A program made the translations under genes and the position numbers. Of a DNA stretch of 64,000 nt, positions 18,983 to 26,906 are shown in pieces. The DNA comes from Candidatus Zixiibacteriota bacterium (GTDB lineage: Bacteria > Zixibacteria > MSB-5A5 > DSPP01). Below the pieces are notes generated by a model. The model ran no database searches, was not told the origin of the DNA, and saw only the letters and a program-made list of their open reading frames with translations. The stretch covers positions 23,864 to 87,863 of the forward strand of contig JAKEHY010000022.1 of NCBI GenBank assembly GCA_022614805.1, read 5' to 3'. Numbering within the stretch: the first letter of the stretch is position 1; each line of letters starts with the position of its first letter.

Positions 18983-20821
18983 TTGAAAGGGGGATGTAAA
19001 AGGTTACATTTCCTATACCTGCTTTTCTTCCTTTTGGCAAGCACGGCATTTGGAACAGAGCGGGACGGGATAAAAGTGTTGTCTGAAGGAATCGGTAGTC
19101 CCCGGTTTGTCTCCCTTCGCAGTCTGGCAGCGGCCGCCGATAGCTGCGATACCATAAATTATGCCTGCAATCTCACCTTTTTCCATCCGGTTCCGGACGG
19201 CTTTGGGAACATTGAAGAAGGGATGCGTTTTGATAATGCCGGGCCAAACCCGGTATCGTTGAAACGGGTGCAGGTTCTGCTTTACAACTGGCCGGGCAGT
19301 TCCACGGACACCACCAGCAATTGCGTGATAAACGTTTACGCAAATGCCAGCCCGGACAGCATCCCGGGGGCGCTTTTGGGCAGCATTACCATTCCGAATC
19401 ACGTTCTTATCGGTGCCAACTGGCCCCCTAACGGCGTCCTTCAGGTGGGGGTCGATTTTTCGCCAAACAATCTTACCTTCGACCCCAACGCCCGCTACCA
19501 TATCGGCGTGGAGTCAAACGGTCCCGGGGAACTTAACGTGCTTTTGGATAACGGAAATCCTTGTGCTTCCAATCGGTGGGTGGAGGAGGATGCCTTCGGC
19601 TGGCATGTGGTAAACGGGGCCTTTCCGGGCAATCCCTATAACGTGCACATTTACGCGGAAGCCTGTGCGGCCAACCCCAATCAGCCGCCCGTAATTGTCA
19701 ACTGCCCACCTGTCGATACGGTCAACCTTGGTGAAACTGTTACTTATCAATTTCAAGCCCAAGATGACGGCCTTCCCGGCGGGCCGCTAATCTGGCGGAA
19801 ACTGTATGGGCCGGGTTCATTGGATTCACTTACAGGGCAGTTTTTTTGGATACCCCAAGTTGAAGATGCGAGATTTGGTGCAGTGGAAGTGGCAGTTAAC
19901 GATGGGGAGTTGTTTTCCGAGCCCTGTTGGGCTTTTTTCGACCTTAAAATAGACGACTGCAACCAAAATGGTATAGCCGACTCTATTGACATCGGAACTG
20001 GGACAAGCCGGGACTGCGATACGTCTGGGATACCGGACGAGTGTGAATTTAGATTTGTCGCGGGGGATGTGGATTCTTCGTCACAGGTTGACCTCGCAGA
20101 TGTTCAATATCTGGCGGATTACATTTTTAAATCGGGGCTCTGTCCGGATGGGAGTGGCTACAGTGGCGACGTAAATTGCTCGCGGTCGGTAGGTCTGGCA
20201 GACGTAGTTTACCTTGCAAAATACGTCTTCCAGGGCGGTCCTGAACCCTGTGATGCTTGCCAAATCGCCTACCCGACGTTGGCCGGTCTTTGCCTCGGCT
20301 ATCAAGATAAATCAACGCTGTATTTAGACCCCATAGACACCGGGCCAAGTGGCCAGAATATTGACATTACAGTCGACGACGACTTCTACGTCTTCCAAGG
20401 TGCCCACGAATTCACAAATGTTAAAGAGCTGATAGAAGCAATTTGCAAAAAGAAGGAGAAGCTAAAACGTCAAATCAGAGTTCTGGTAGATACCCATGGG
20501 ATAAAGGAAGGCGGGACCATATTAGTCGGGACCGCCGAACCCAAAGATGCGAAAGGTGGGACTGGTGATAATGGCGACTTTGCCGGTGTCACTAAGCTTG
20601 ATAAAGACAACGCCCAAGCTTTTGCCGACAAGATAAAGGACAAAGTGGAGACTATAACCTTCGTTGCCTGCAATGCTGCCAAAGGGGAAGACGGAGCGGC
20701 ACTCCTGGAAGCGATGGGTAGCGCAGAACTCACGGTATGGATGTTTGATGGGGTGGTCTGTAGCAGCGCCAAAGGTTTCGCCCCTGAAAAAGATTCAAAT
20801 ATGAAGTGTGATGCGGACTAA
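18983..20821 (+). CDS. Secreted dockerin protein with C-terminal DUF4347/caspase-like domain
   Basis: The open frame runs from 18920; I place the start at TTG 18983, just before the signal peptide (KRLHFLYLLFFLLASTAFG). The start is uncertain and has no good ribosome-binding site. After an N-terminal beta-rich domain of about 200 residues and an Ig-like segment (PPVIVNCPP to VNDGE) there is a thrombospondin-3-like stretch, DCNQNGIADSIDIG, then a dockerin pair (GDVDSSSQVDLADVQYLADY and GDVNCSRSVGLADVVYLAKY). The last 150 residues have VLVDTHG and TFVACNAAKGEDGAALLEAM, a His...Cys arrangement like that of caspase-fold DUF4347 domains. A secreted or self-processing protease role is inference. 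Confidence 0.75.
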   Translation: MKGGCKRLHFLYLLFFLLASTAFGTERDGIKVLSEGIGSPRFVSLRSLAAAADSCDTINYACNLTFFHPVPDGFGNIEEGMRFDNAGPNPVSLKRVQVLLYNWPGSSTDTTSNCVINVYANASPDSIPGALLGSITIPNHVLIGANWPPNGVLQVGVDFSPNNLTFDPNARYHIGVESNGPGELNVLLDNGNPCASNRWVEEDAFGWHVVNGAFPGNPYNVHIYAEACAANPNQPPVIVNCPPVDTVNLGETVTYQFQAQDDGLPGGPLIWRKLYGPGSLDSLTGQFFWIPQVEDARFGAVEVAVNDGELFSEPCWAFFDLKIDDCNQNGIADSIDIGTGTSRDCDTSGIPDECEFRFVAGDVDSSSQVDLADVQYLADYIFKSGLCPDGSGYSGDVNCSRSVGLADVVYLAKYVFQGGPEPCDACQIAYPTLAGLCLGYQDKSTLYLDPIDTGPSGQNIDITVDDDFYVFQGAHEFTNVKELIEAICKKKEKLKRQIRVLVDTHGIKEGGTILVGTAEPKDAKGGTGDNGDFAGVTKLDKDNAQAFADKIKDKVETITFVACNAAKGEDGAALLEAMGSAELTVWMFDGVVCSSAKGFAPEKDSNMKCDAD

Positions 20822-20901
20822 CAGTGCACTCGACGTACCGACGTGGCATGGGGCCACCGACAAATGGCTAATGGTCACGTGTGCCTAAGAAGGTGGGGAT
20901 A

Positions 20902-21660
20902 ATGAGACTATCCAGAGTAGCTGCGATGATGGCATTGAGTTTGGGGTTAGTGGAAGTTCCCTGTAAAGCCCAAAGCGCGATTGATACGGTTCGGTTTACG
21001 GATGTCTCCTTCTTCGATAGCACGGTAGAGTGGAATATCTGCGATGCCTCCTCCGGAGTCGTTTCGGTATCTTTGTATAATGATGAATGGCTTGCAGGGA
21101 TTGTGGTACCCTTTCAGTTTAGCGACACAATCGTTAATATAGATTCTATTTCTTTCGCGGCATCGCGCGTTTCAAGCTCTTTGGGTCCAACTGGCACTCT
21201 CCTTCCTGACCTCCGAAGTGGTATCATCGGTTTTGTTGATATTAATCCGCCCGAGTTCGATAGCCTTGCCCCAGGGGACGGATTGATAGCGAGAATTTAC
21301 TTTACTCAAAGGTCTGGCGTCGGAAACTTTCCAAGTACAATTGGTATCGACACAACGGCCTCACTTAACGCGGCCGCACTGGAGGTCGTTACGCCCGAAC
21401 CACTAGCGAGTACCGTGGTGTCGAAACCCGCATTCATTCATCCGGTAGCCTTCAGGGGCGATATGAACGCCAGCGGCAATTATTCGGCCGCCGACATCGT
21501 TGCGGAAATCAACTGCGTCTTCTCTCAAACGGGAAATTGCTACTTCTGCTATGCAGACATCAACTGCAGTGGAAACTTGTCCGCGGCGGACATCGTGCTT
21601 TTGATTGGCCGGGTCTTTAACGAAGTGTGCGGCCCCACCTGGTGCGGCCCCTGCCCGTAG
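20902..21660 (+). CDS. Secreted protein with cohesin-like domain and C-terminal dockerin
   Basis: A 252-residue secreted protein. Signal peptide residues 1-22 (ending VPCKAQS) are followed by a beta-sandwich of about 150 residues with a cohesin-like pattern (VVPFQFSDTIVNIDSISF, GDGLIARIYFT). The dockerin pair is GDMNASGNYSAADIVAEIN and DINCSGNLSAADIVLLIG, ending in a Cys-rich tail. I chose ATG at 20902 because AAGGTGGGG directly precedes it; the frame is open back to GTG 20881. It lies 80 bases after the preceding dockerin gene and may share its transcript. Confidence 0.82.
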   Translation: MRLSRVAAMMALSLGLVEVPCKAQSAIDTVRFTDVSFFDSTVEWNICDASSGVVSVSLYNDEWLAGIVVPFQFSDTIVNIDSISFAASRVSSSLGPTGTLLPDLRSGIIGFVDINPPEFDSLAPGDGLIARIYFTQRSGVGNFPSTIGIDTTASLNAAALEVVTPEPLASTVVSKPAFIHPVAFRGDMNASGNYSAADIVAEINCVFSQTGNCYFCYADINCSGNLSAADIVLLIGRVFNEVCGPTWCGPCP

Positions 21661-21718
21661 CTTCGGCCACCTGCATCGCTAAAGACAAAAGGGCAACGAG
21701 GAGGCCGGTTTTTTTCAT
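21617..21718 (-). pseudogene. Possible signal-peptide stub of a lost secreted gene
   Basis: A 33-codon frame begins with a convincing signal peptide (MKKTGLLVALLSLAMQVAEA) and then runs antisense into the end of the dockerin gene and stops. Its ATG overlaps the stop of the zinc-ribbon gene by four bases, as coupled genes here do. It may be the 5' remnant of a deleted secreted protein gene, or a small exported peptide. Confidence 0.35.
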
Positions 21719-21840
21719 TTCCGTTCTTTTCTGATTTTCTGAAAGCGGATTTTTCCGCAGGAAGGACATTTCCACTTCCGGTTTTTGTGGAAACTTCGCC
21801 GCTCCTCCCGCATCGGCCCTCCGCAGCGCGGGCAGGTCAT
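21715..21840 (-). CDS. Small zinc-ribbon protein
   Basis: A 41-residue frame with two CxxC knuckles, CPRCGG at residues 3-8 and CPSCGK at about 25-30, and a very basic remainder rich in Arg and Lys. This is a classic single zinc ribbon, likely binding one Zn2+ and perhaps nucleic acid. Function unknown. It lies just downstream of the five-gene membrane module on the same strand, separated by a palindromic repeat. Confidence 0.6.
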   Translation of the reverse strand: MTCPRCGGPMREERRSFHKNRKWKCPSCGKIRFQKIRKERK

Positions 21841-21851
21841 TGGATTGCAAT

Positions 21852-21881
21852 TGTAGGGGCGGTTCGTGAACCGCCCTTACA
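21852..21881. repeat. Palindromic repeat family A copy
   Basis: GTAGGGGCGGTTC facing GAACCGCCCTTAC, a near-perfect inverted repeat, 18 bases past the stop of the downstream-most gene of the membrane module. Confidence 0.85.
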
Positions 21882-21898
21882 CAAAAAAAAGAAAAAGC

Positions 21899-22492
21899 TC
21901 ACTTTATTAGTCCAAGAAAATCCCCAAAGAGAAATTCCAGCCGTCCAATCAACAAAGAAATGCGGGACATCACCGTGTTGCCAAAGGTGGCGCCGAAGAA
22001 AATCATCAAATACCAGGTGCCGATGGTGGCCAGCTTCCCCCACCAGCCCTTATGCTCACGGGAGAAGAAAAAGTAAACGAGGGTCGTTATGACTCCAACA
22101 AGGATGAAAATGTTGGCGGCTGAATTGAGCGGTTTCATGGTGGCCGAGAGTTGAACCAGAATGCGGGCTTGCAGAAGGGCCGGAACGGCGACCCCGGCAC
22201 CCGCGCCGATGATTAATGCCAGAGGAATCCGGGAGGCGGGGCGGGTTTTTTCGGTCAAACGGCCCAGGATAAGAATTATCAAAATGAATGGAACAACCAC
22301 CCACCAGTCCCCGGCTTGTAACGGCTCCAAAACCTTCGGAACGAGCGTTCCCTGGACGGCAATCACGGTAAAATAACCGGCGGAAAGCCCCACCAAAAGA
22401 TGCTCGGCCAAGCGGAAGAAAGGATTTTCGCGATAGAGGAAGCTGAAAATGGCCAAAGTGAGAATGGCGGCGGCGAAATTCCCGGCCGTCAT
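21899..22492 (-). CDS. Six-helix membrane protein of unknown function (module gene 5)
   Basis: A 197-residue protein with about six membrane helices, including AEHLLVGLSAGYFTVIAV, VPFILIILILGRL and NIFILVGVITTLVYFFF. I do not recognise the family. ATG at 22492 overlaps the upstream stop by four bases, which fixes this start over an upstream in-frame ATG at 22510. It is the last gene of a five-gene coupled set in which every junction is an ATGA overlap, implying a stoichiometric membrane complex. Confidence 0.75.
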   Translation of the reverse strand: MTAGNFAAAILTLAIFSFLYRENPFFRLAEHLLVGLSAGYFTVIAVQGTLVPKVLEPLQAGDWWVVVPFILIILILGRLTEKTRPASRIPLALIIGAGAGVAVPALLQARILVQLSATMKPLNSAANIFILVGVITTLVYFFFSREHKGWWGKLATIGTWYLMIFFGATFGNTVMSRISLLIGRLEFLFGDFLGLIK

Positions 22493-23286
22493 TTCTTTCT
22501 CCCCCACCAATAAGCCGCGTTTCCCCCCAGAATCAAGAGTAAAATCACGGCGTGCGCCATCGATTGGGCGTCCATGCTGCGGATGGCCGCTCCCGGTTTG
22601 TCCAAGAGCCGTTCGTAGTCGGCCGCCCCCTTTAGACCGTTGACCAGCCCCGAGAGCTGGCCGGAGGCGTAAAGGGGCATATAGCTGGCGACCATCACGG
22701 CCGTCAGCATGGCGGACACCCGCGCGTGGTAGCGGGTGTAGGCGTAATCCACCCAGGCATATCCCAGATCCCCGTCCGCCACCGAAACCACCAGGGCGAT
22801 TTGAGAATAGTTGAAAACCTCTTTTAAGAGCGGAAGCTCGGAAGTGGTTTTACCGTAATAGTCGCGTGGAAAAACGTTGGTTATGCTTTCTCCCATACCT
22901 AAAATGGCTGCCTGAAACTGCGGGCGGAAGCCCAAAAAAACCCAATCCTGGCCGTATTTTTTTCCGTATTCCTCCGCCACGAGCGACAAAACCTGGTTGC
23001 CGATGGCCGTTCCTTCGGCAAAAAGGGACAATCCGATGATTTTGACGTCGCGGGAAAAAAGATGGCGCGCCAGGACGGTGGCCAGGGGGCGCACTTCGGC
23101 AACGGTGGAGGCTTCGTGGTCAAAGGAAACCATCACCACCGAACCGGCCGGGATGGAGTCGATCAAGGCCTTGAACTTTACCGCCTCCGGCGATACCCGG
23201 TCGGAAATGTTCAAAGGATGCAAAAGCGGAAAAGTGACGGCGGCAAAAACGGCCAAAAAAGCGAACGCGCGGCGCGGCAGTCTCAT
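22489..23286 (-). CDS. Membrane-anchored globular protein of unknown function (module gene 4)
   Basis: A 265-residue protein. One N-terminal helix (FAFLAVFAAVTFPLLHPL) is followed by about 200 residues of alternating alpha/beta sequence (SVVMVSFDHEASTVAEVRPL, DVKIIGLSLFAEGTAIGNQV) and a final helix (AHAVILLLILGGNAAYWWG) at the C-terminus. The globular part is probably extracytoplasmic. No catalytic motif is recognised. Its layout parallels module gene 1, and both end with a [FY]A.G..SG stretch before the last helix. It is coupled at both ends by four-base overlaps. Confidence 0.75.
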   Translation of the reverse strand: MRLPRRAFAFLAVFAAVTFPLLHPLNISDRVSPEAVKFKALIDSIPAGSVVMVSFDHEASTVAEVRPLATVLARHLFSRDVKIIGLSLFAEGTAIGNQVLSLVAEEYGKKYGQDWVFLGFRPQFQAAILGMGESITNVFPRDYYGKTTSELPLLKEVFNYSQIALVVSVADGDLGYAWVDYAYTRYHARVSAMLTAVMVASYMPLYASGQLSGLVNGLKGAADYERLLDKPGAAIRSMDAQSMAHAVILLLILGGNAAYWWGRKK

Positions 23287-23780
23287 ACCCGGCCGGAGGC
23301 CATCCCGCTCTCCTTGGAAGGGAGGTAGGTGTAGTGAAAATGCACGGCCTTCCAGCCCGTAGGGGTCGAACGGAAAAGCTCGGATGCCTTGCCGGAGCGC
23401 TCGAAAGGCTTCTCCCCCATTTTTCCTTTTTCGATGAAATGATAGGTCGCCAGAACCCAGCCCCCCTCCCAGGCGGTGAACTTTTCCTGCAGGACGGAGC
23501 GCTCATCCAGGGTGGCCTCGTCAAAAAAGTTCTCCAAAAGGGCAATGAAGTTCCGTTTGTTGTCGATGCGGTAGGGGGAATCCAGAAAGGCGGAGAAATC
23601 GTCCGCCAGGGCCGCCGAAATGACCTTCAGCTCCTTGGCCCGGTAAGCGCCGGAGAGGGAAAAAACGAGATTTTTTACGTCTTCCGTCTCCTTTTCATGC
23701 TTCGGCCCTTTTTGCTTCAAAAGCAAATAGGCCAGATACCCGGATAAAAGCGCGAATAGAACGACTAAAATCCAGCTCAT
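23283..23780 (-). CDS. Membrane-anchored NTF2/SnoaL-like protein (module gene 3)
   Basis: A 165-residue protein with one N-terminal helix (ILVVLFALLSGYLAYLLL), then a domain of about 120 residues whose pattern (helix, ADDFSAFLDSPYRID, EGGWVLATYHFIEKGK, TPTGWKAVHFHYTY) resembles an NTF2/SnoaL cone fold. Such domains bind small hydrophobic ligands or mediate protein contacts. Coupled in the module by four-base overlaps on both sides. Confidence 0.7.
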   Translation of the reverse strand: MSWILVVLFALLSGYLAYLLLKQKGPKHEKETEDVKNLVFSLSGAYRAKELKVISAALADDFSAFLDSPYRIDNKRNFIALLENFFDEATLDERSVLQEKFTAWEGGWVLATYHFIEKGKMGEKPFERSGKASELFRSTPTGWKAVHFHYTYLPSKESGMASGRV

Positions 23781-24391
23781 ACTTTCCTCCCGAAAAAGCC
23801 CCGTTCAATTCCTAAAATCACCCGCAGCGAGGTCGCCACGGAACCCAGCCCGATGCCGATGAGTATCCCCCGGCGGGCCGCCACGCTGGGGATGTCCAAA
23901 AGGGCCTGGGACCAGGCCGGAAAATCAAAATAAAGTTTGGTGCCGATGGGAACCCGCCCCAGCATCACGATGGCCGCCGAGACCAGAAGCAAAAATGCCG
24001 GCAGCGAGCGGGCCCGGAAGCCGCGGAAGGCGGCCGAGGCGACAAAGAAGGCCAGAAGCGAAAAGACGGTGGACTGCATCGGCACCTGCATATTGTTAAA
24101 GAGCCAGAAAAAAACCGAGCTCTCTCCCGTCCCCCAAAAGGCGGCCACGGGCATAGCCACAAGACCGGCAACCGTAACCAGACTGTATCCCCAGCCGGAG
24201 CTTAGCGTGCTCACCTTTCTCAAGTGTTGCAAACCCAGGGCGATGACCCCGACTAAAAGCGAGGAAAGATAAATCACCTGCATCCAGTCCAGCACTTTCC
24301 GATACGCCCCCCCCACAACCGGAATGAAAAACTGAAAGAGCATAAAAACCCCGAAGCTCAAGGTTATCCAGAAAACCAGTCGCCGGGTCAT
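23777..24391 (-). CDS. Polytopic membrane protein of unknown function (module gene 2)
   Basis: A 204-residue protein with six or seven membrane helices (LVFWITLSFGVFMLFQFF, VIYLSSLLVGVIALGL, TVFSLLAFFVASAAF, LPAFLLLVSAAIVMLG). A conserved-looking loop, FWLFNNMQVPMQST, lies between helices 3 and 4. No family assigned. Its ATG overlaps the stop of module gene 1. Confidence 0.75.
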   Translation of the reverse strand: MTRRLVFWITLSFGVFMLFQFFIPVVGGAYRKVLDWMQVIYLSSLLVGVIALGLQHLRKVSTLSSGWGYSLVTVAGLVAMPVAAFWGTGESSVFFWLFNNMQVPMQSTVFSLLAFFVASAAFRGFRARSLPAFLLLVSAAIVMLGRVPIGTKLYFDFPAWSQALLDIPSVAARRGILIGIGLGSVATSLRVILGIERGFFGRKV

Positions 24392-25164
24392 AGGCGGGAG
24401 GCCAGGTTAAAGGTGGTGAAAGTCGCCAGGATGGCGCCGACCAGCAAAAGCAGAATCACGGCCGCCTTCAGCCAGTCCTGGGCGACGATGGAACCCAACA
24501 CCTCCTGGTCGCCGGAAAGGGAACCCCCGGCGGCGAAGAGCTCCTCCCCTATCAGCGTGTAGTCGCAGGCGACCAGAAAGAAAGCCAGTTGGATGGTGGA
24601 ATCGGTGGCGGCGATTTGGATGGCCCCCTGGGCAAAGCCGGTTTCGGCTAAAATGAGCGACTCCCCCTCAAAGGTGCCGAAATACAAAGTAGCCGCCGGC
24701 TTCAAGCGCTCCATCAAGCCGGAGGCGTGGGCCGTGTAGCCAAACTGGCTTTTGGTGACGAAGAAAACGTTTTCCGGTTTGTACGCTTCGGGGTGCCCGG
24801 CCTTGCTGGCAGCTTCCGAGACTACTTCCTGCGCCACGGTGGCGACCACCGGGTCGTTGTTGGGATAAAAAAGCGGCGTGCCGTACTGGGCGGTCTTGTA
24901 GGCCACTTCGCCAAGGACGGACAAAGCCGCCAAAGTCGCCATCCGGTCGATTTCCCCCGTGCCGGAAGTGAAAAAGACAGGTTTTCCCATTTCGGTCGCC
25001 CGGCCGATGGCCTCCTCGATGGCCGAAGCGCCGGGCAGGGCGCGGATTTTGAAGCTTTTCCCCTTTCGTTTCAAAAGAAAAACCCCAAGGAGAGCAGCCG
25101 CAACGCACAGGAACGCAATTAAAACCGGTATTTTTTCGGCGGGCAACCAGATGAGGGTGTTCAT
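24388..25164 (-). CDS. DUF6754-like membrane-anchored protein (module gene 1)
   Basis: A 258-residue protein. An N-terminal helix (IPVLIAFLCVAAALLGVFLL) leads to a globular alpha/beta domain (GKPVFFTSGTGEIDRMATLA, FYPNNDPVVATVAQEVVSEA) and a C-terminal helix (KAAVILLLLVGAILATF). The layout and the GKPVFFTSGTG block recall DUF6754, a family without known function; that assignment is from memory and moderate. I chose ATG 25164, just before the first helix; the frame is open to 25266 but without membrane or coding character. It heads the five-gene module. Confidence 0.7.
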   Translation of the reverse strand: MNTLIWLPAEKIPVLIAFLCVAAALLGVFLLKRKGKSFKIRALPGASAIEEAIGRATEMGKPVFFTSGTGEIDRMATLAALSVLGEVAYKTAQYGTPLFYPNNDPVVATVAQEVVSEAASKAGHPEAYKPENVFFVTKSQFGYTAHASGLMERLKPAATLYFGTFEGESLILAETGFAQGAIQIAATDSTIQLAFFLVACDYTLIGEELFAAGGSLSGDQEVLGSIVAQDWLKAAVILLLLVGAILATFTTFNLASRL

Positions 25165-25229
25165 CGGTTGGCCGTAAGCTACGCCCGCCAAAACTTTTGT
25201 CAAGGAAAAACCTCGCGTCTGCGTTTTTT

Positions 25230-25254
25230 GTAGGGGCCCAACACCGTTGTGCCC
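25230..25254. repeat. Palindromic repeat family A, degenerate copy
   Basis: GTAGGGGCCCAACACCGTTGTGCCCGT: the left GTAGGGGC box and an imperfect inverted core (CAACACCGTTGTG). It lies in the divergent spacer between the module and the sugar importer. Confidence 0.6.
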
Positions 25255-25338
25255 GTCCCTCTCCACGGTGTGGAAAGGGACCGCCGGGTGAGGCGATTAA
25301 AGTTGACATTGAAGCAGCGCAAGATTTTATTCTCGCCG

Positions 25339-26547
25339 ATGCGAAACTTCGCTCTCTTCGCGATACTTCTGATTTCCTCCTGTTCCAAAAGAGAGACCGG
25401 CACTCTGACTTGGTGGCAGTTCTGGACCGACCCGCAGACCAAGCCGCTCGTAGCCGAGCTCGTCGTCAAATTTGAAAAAGAAAACCCCGGCGCCAAAGTG
25501 GAGGTGACCGACCTGACCTGGGCCGATGGGCACGAAAAAATCACGGTCGCCTTTTCCGCCGGCCAGCCGCCGGACGTTTTAGAGCTCGGGTCGGACTGGA
25601 TTTACGAATACGCCTCCAACAAGCTTCTTCTCAATCTAACTTCCAAGACTGACAGCTTGAAAAAGGATTTGGTATTCTGGCAACCCGCGCTGCTGGGGGA
25701 AAAAACTTTCGCCGTTCCCTGGATTTTGGGAACCCGGGTGATGTTTTACAACCTCAACCTGCTAAAAAAGGCCGGGCTGGACGATGTGCCGGCCGCCTGG
25801 AACCAGCTGGCGCAACTGAACCAAAAAATGGCAAAATTCAAACCGAAAACTTATGGTTTCGGAGCCAACGCTTCCGAGCGCCACCGCTTGTACAAAAAGT
25901 TTCTCCCTTTCTTCTGGAGCGCCGGAGCCCGGATTTTTTCGGCCGATGGCAAAATCTGCCTGCTCAACTCGCCGGAAGGGGTAAAAGCGCTGGAATATTA
26001 CGCCGACTTGTGCCAGGATGCCTTGCTGGCCACGCAGGCCAATCTGGACGACGCCTTTCTGCAGGGAAAAGTGGCGGGGGTGATTTCCGGCGATTGGCTG
26101 CTGAAAAAGTTGAAAAATGCGCCCCCGAAATTCGATTATACGACCGATTTGATGCCTTCATCCGACGGGAAACTGCCGAACCGGACCTCCTTCGCCGGCG
26201 GCGAATTTCTGGCCGTTCCCGCCAAGTCAAAGAAAAGGGAGCTGGCCTGGCGATTCGTGCAGTTTTTGGTGCGGCCGGACAATCAGGTCTATTTTTGTCG
26301 GAACGCCGTGATACCGACCCCTTCTTCTGTGGCCGCGCAGGCGGATACCTTTTTCCTTTCCGACCCCAATTACAGAACCTTTATCGAGCAGCTGCAGCTG
26401 GCCCAGAGCCCCCCTCCCCACCCTCACTGGGTGGAAATCGAGCAGGCCATTGAAGAAGCGGTGGAGCAGGCGATGTACAAGAAAAAAACGCCCAAAGCAG
26501 CGTTGGATGAAGCCGCCAACAAAATAAACGCTCTTTTACGAACTTAA
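25339..26547 (+). CDS. ABC sugar importer, substrate-binding lipoprotein
   Basis: A 402-residue family 1 (MalE/UgpB-like) solute-binding protein. A lipoprotein signal (MRNFALFAILLISSC) gives an acylated Cys at about residue 15. The mature part has TLTWWQFW, ADGHEKITVAFSAGQPPDV, the hinge PWILGTRVMFYN, and the C-terminal VEQAMYKKKTPKAALDEAAN tail usual in this family. It should deliver an oligosaccharide or sugar phosphate to the permeases encoded next. The start at 25339 is set by the signal peptide. Confidence 0.9.
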   Translation: MRNFALFAILLISSCSKRETGTLTWWQFWTDPQTKPLVAELVVKFEKENPGAKVEVTDLTWADGHEKITVAFSAGQPPDVLELGSDWIYEYASNKLLLNLTSKTDSLKKDLVFWQPALLGEKTFAVPWILGTRVMFYNLNLLKKAGLDDVPAAWNQLAQLNQKMAKFKPKTYGFGANASERHRLYKKFLPFFWSAGARIFSADGKICLLNSPEGVKALEYYADLCQDALLATQANLDDAFLQGKVAGVISGDWLLKKLKNAPPKFDYTTDLMPSSDGKLPNRTSFAGGEFLAVPAKSKKRELAWRFVQFLVRPDNQVYFCRNAVIPTPSSVAAQADTFFLSDPNYRTFIEQLQLAQSPPPHPHWVEIEQAIEEAVEQAMYKKKTPKAALDEAANKINALLRT

Positions 26548-26558
26548 GGGAGGCACGT

Positions 26559-26900
26559 ATGGAGAACGGCGTAAAGTACAGAAATATGTGGGCGCAAGTG
26601 GGTTTGGTCATCATCACTTTGGGGATTTACGTCTTCTACTGGTTTTATCAAACCGCCAAGGAGCTGAAGTTCCTTGCCAACGACCCGAACGCCAGCCCCG
26701 GCTTGTGGACGGTCCTGCTTTTTATTCCCTTCGGCGCCCTTTATTCCTACTACAAGTATGGGGAGCTTTTTCAGGCGGTCAGCGCGGAAAAACTGAACCG
26801 CTGGATAATTTTTATCTTGTGGATTGTCTTTTCGCCGGCGGTCTGGTTCATCGTGCAGACGGAGCTTAACCGCCGGGCCACCTATAACCGTCCCAGTTAG
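26559..26900 (+). CDS. DUF4234-type small membrane protein
   Basis: A 113-residue protein with three helices. The LGIYVFYWFYQTAKEL motif near the N-terminus is typical of DUF4234, found in small integral membrane proteins of unknown role. A GGAGG ribosome-binding site precedes ATG 26559. It sits between the binding protein and the permeases of the sugar importer with 11- and 6-base gaps, so it is co-transcribed, an unusual position. Confidence 0.8.
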   Translation: MENGVKYRNMWAQVGLVIITLGIYVFYWFYQTAKELKFLANDPNASPGLWTVLLFIPFGALYSYYKYGELFQAVSAEKLNRWIIFILWIVFSPAVWFIVQTELNRRATYNRPS

Positions 26901-26906
26901 CCTTTG

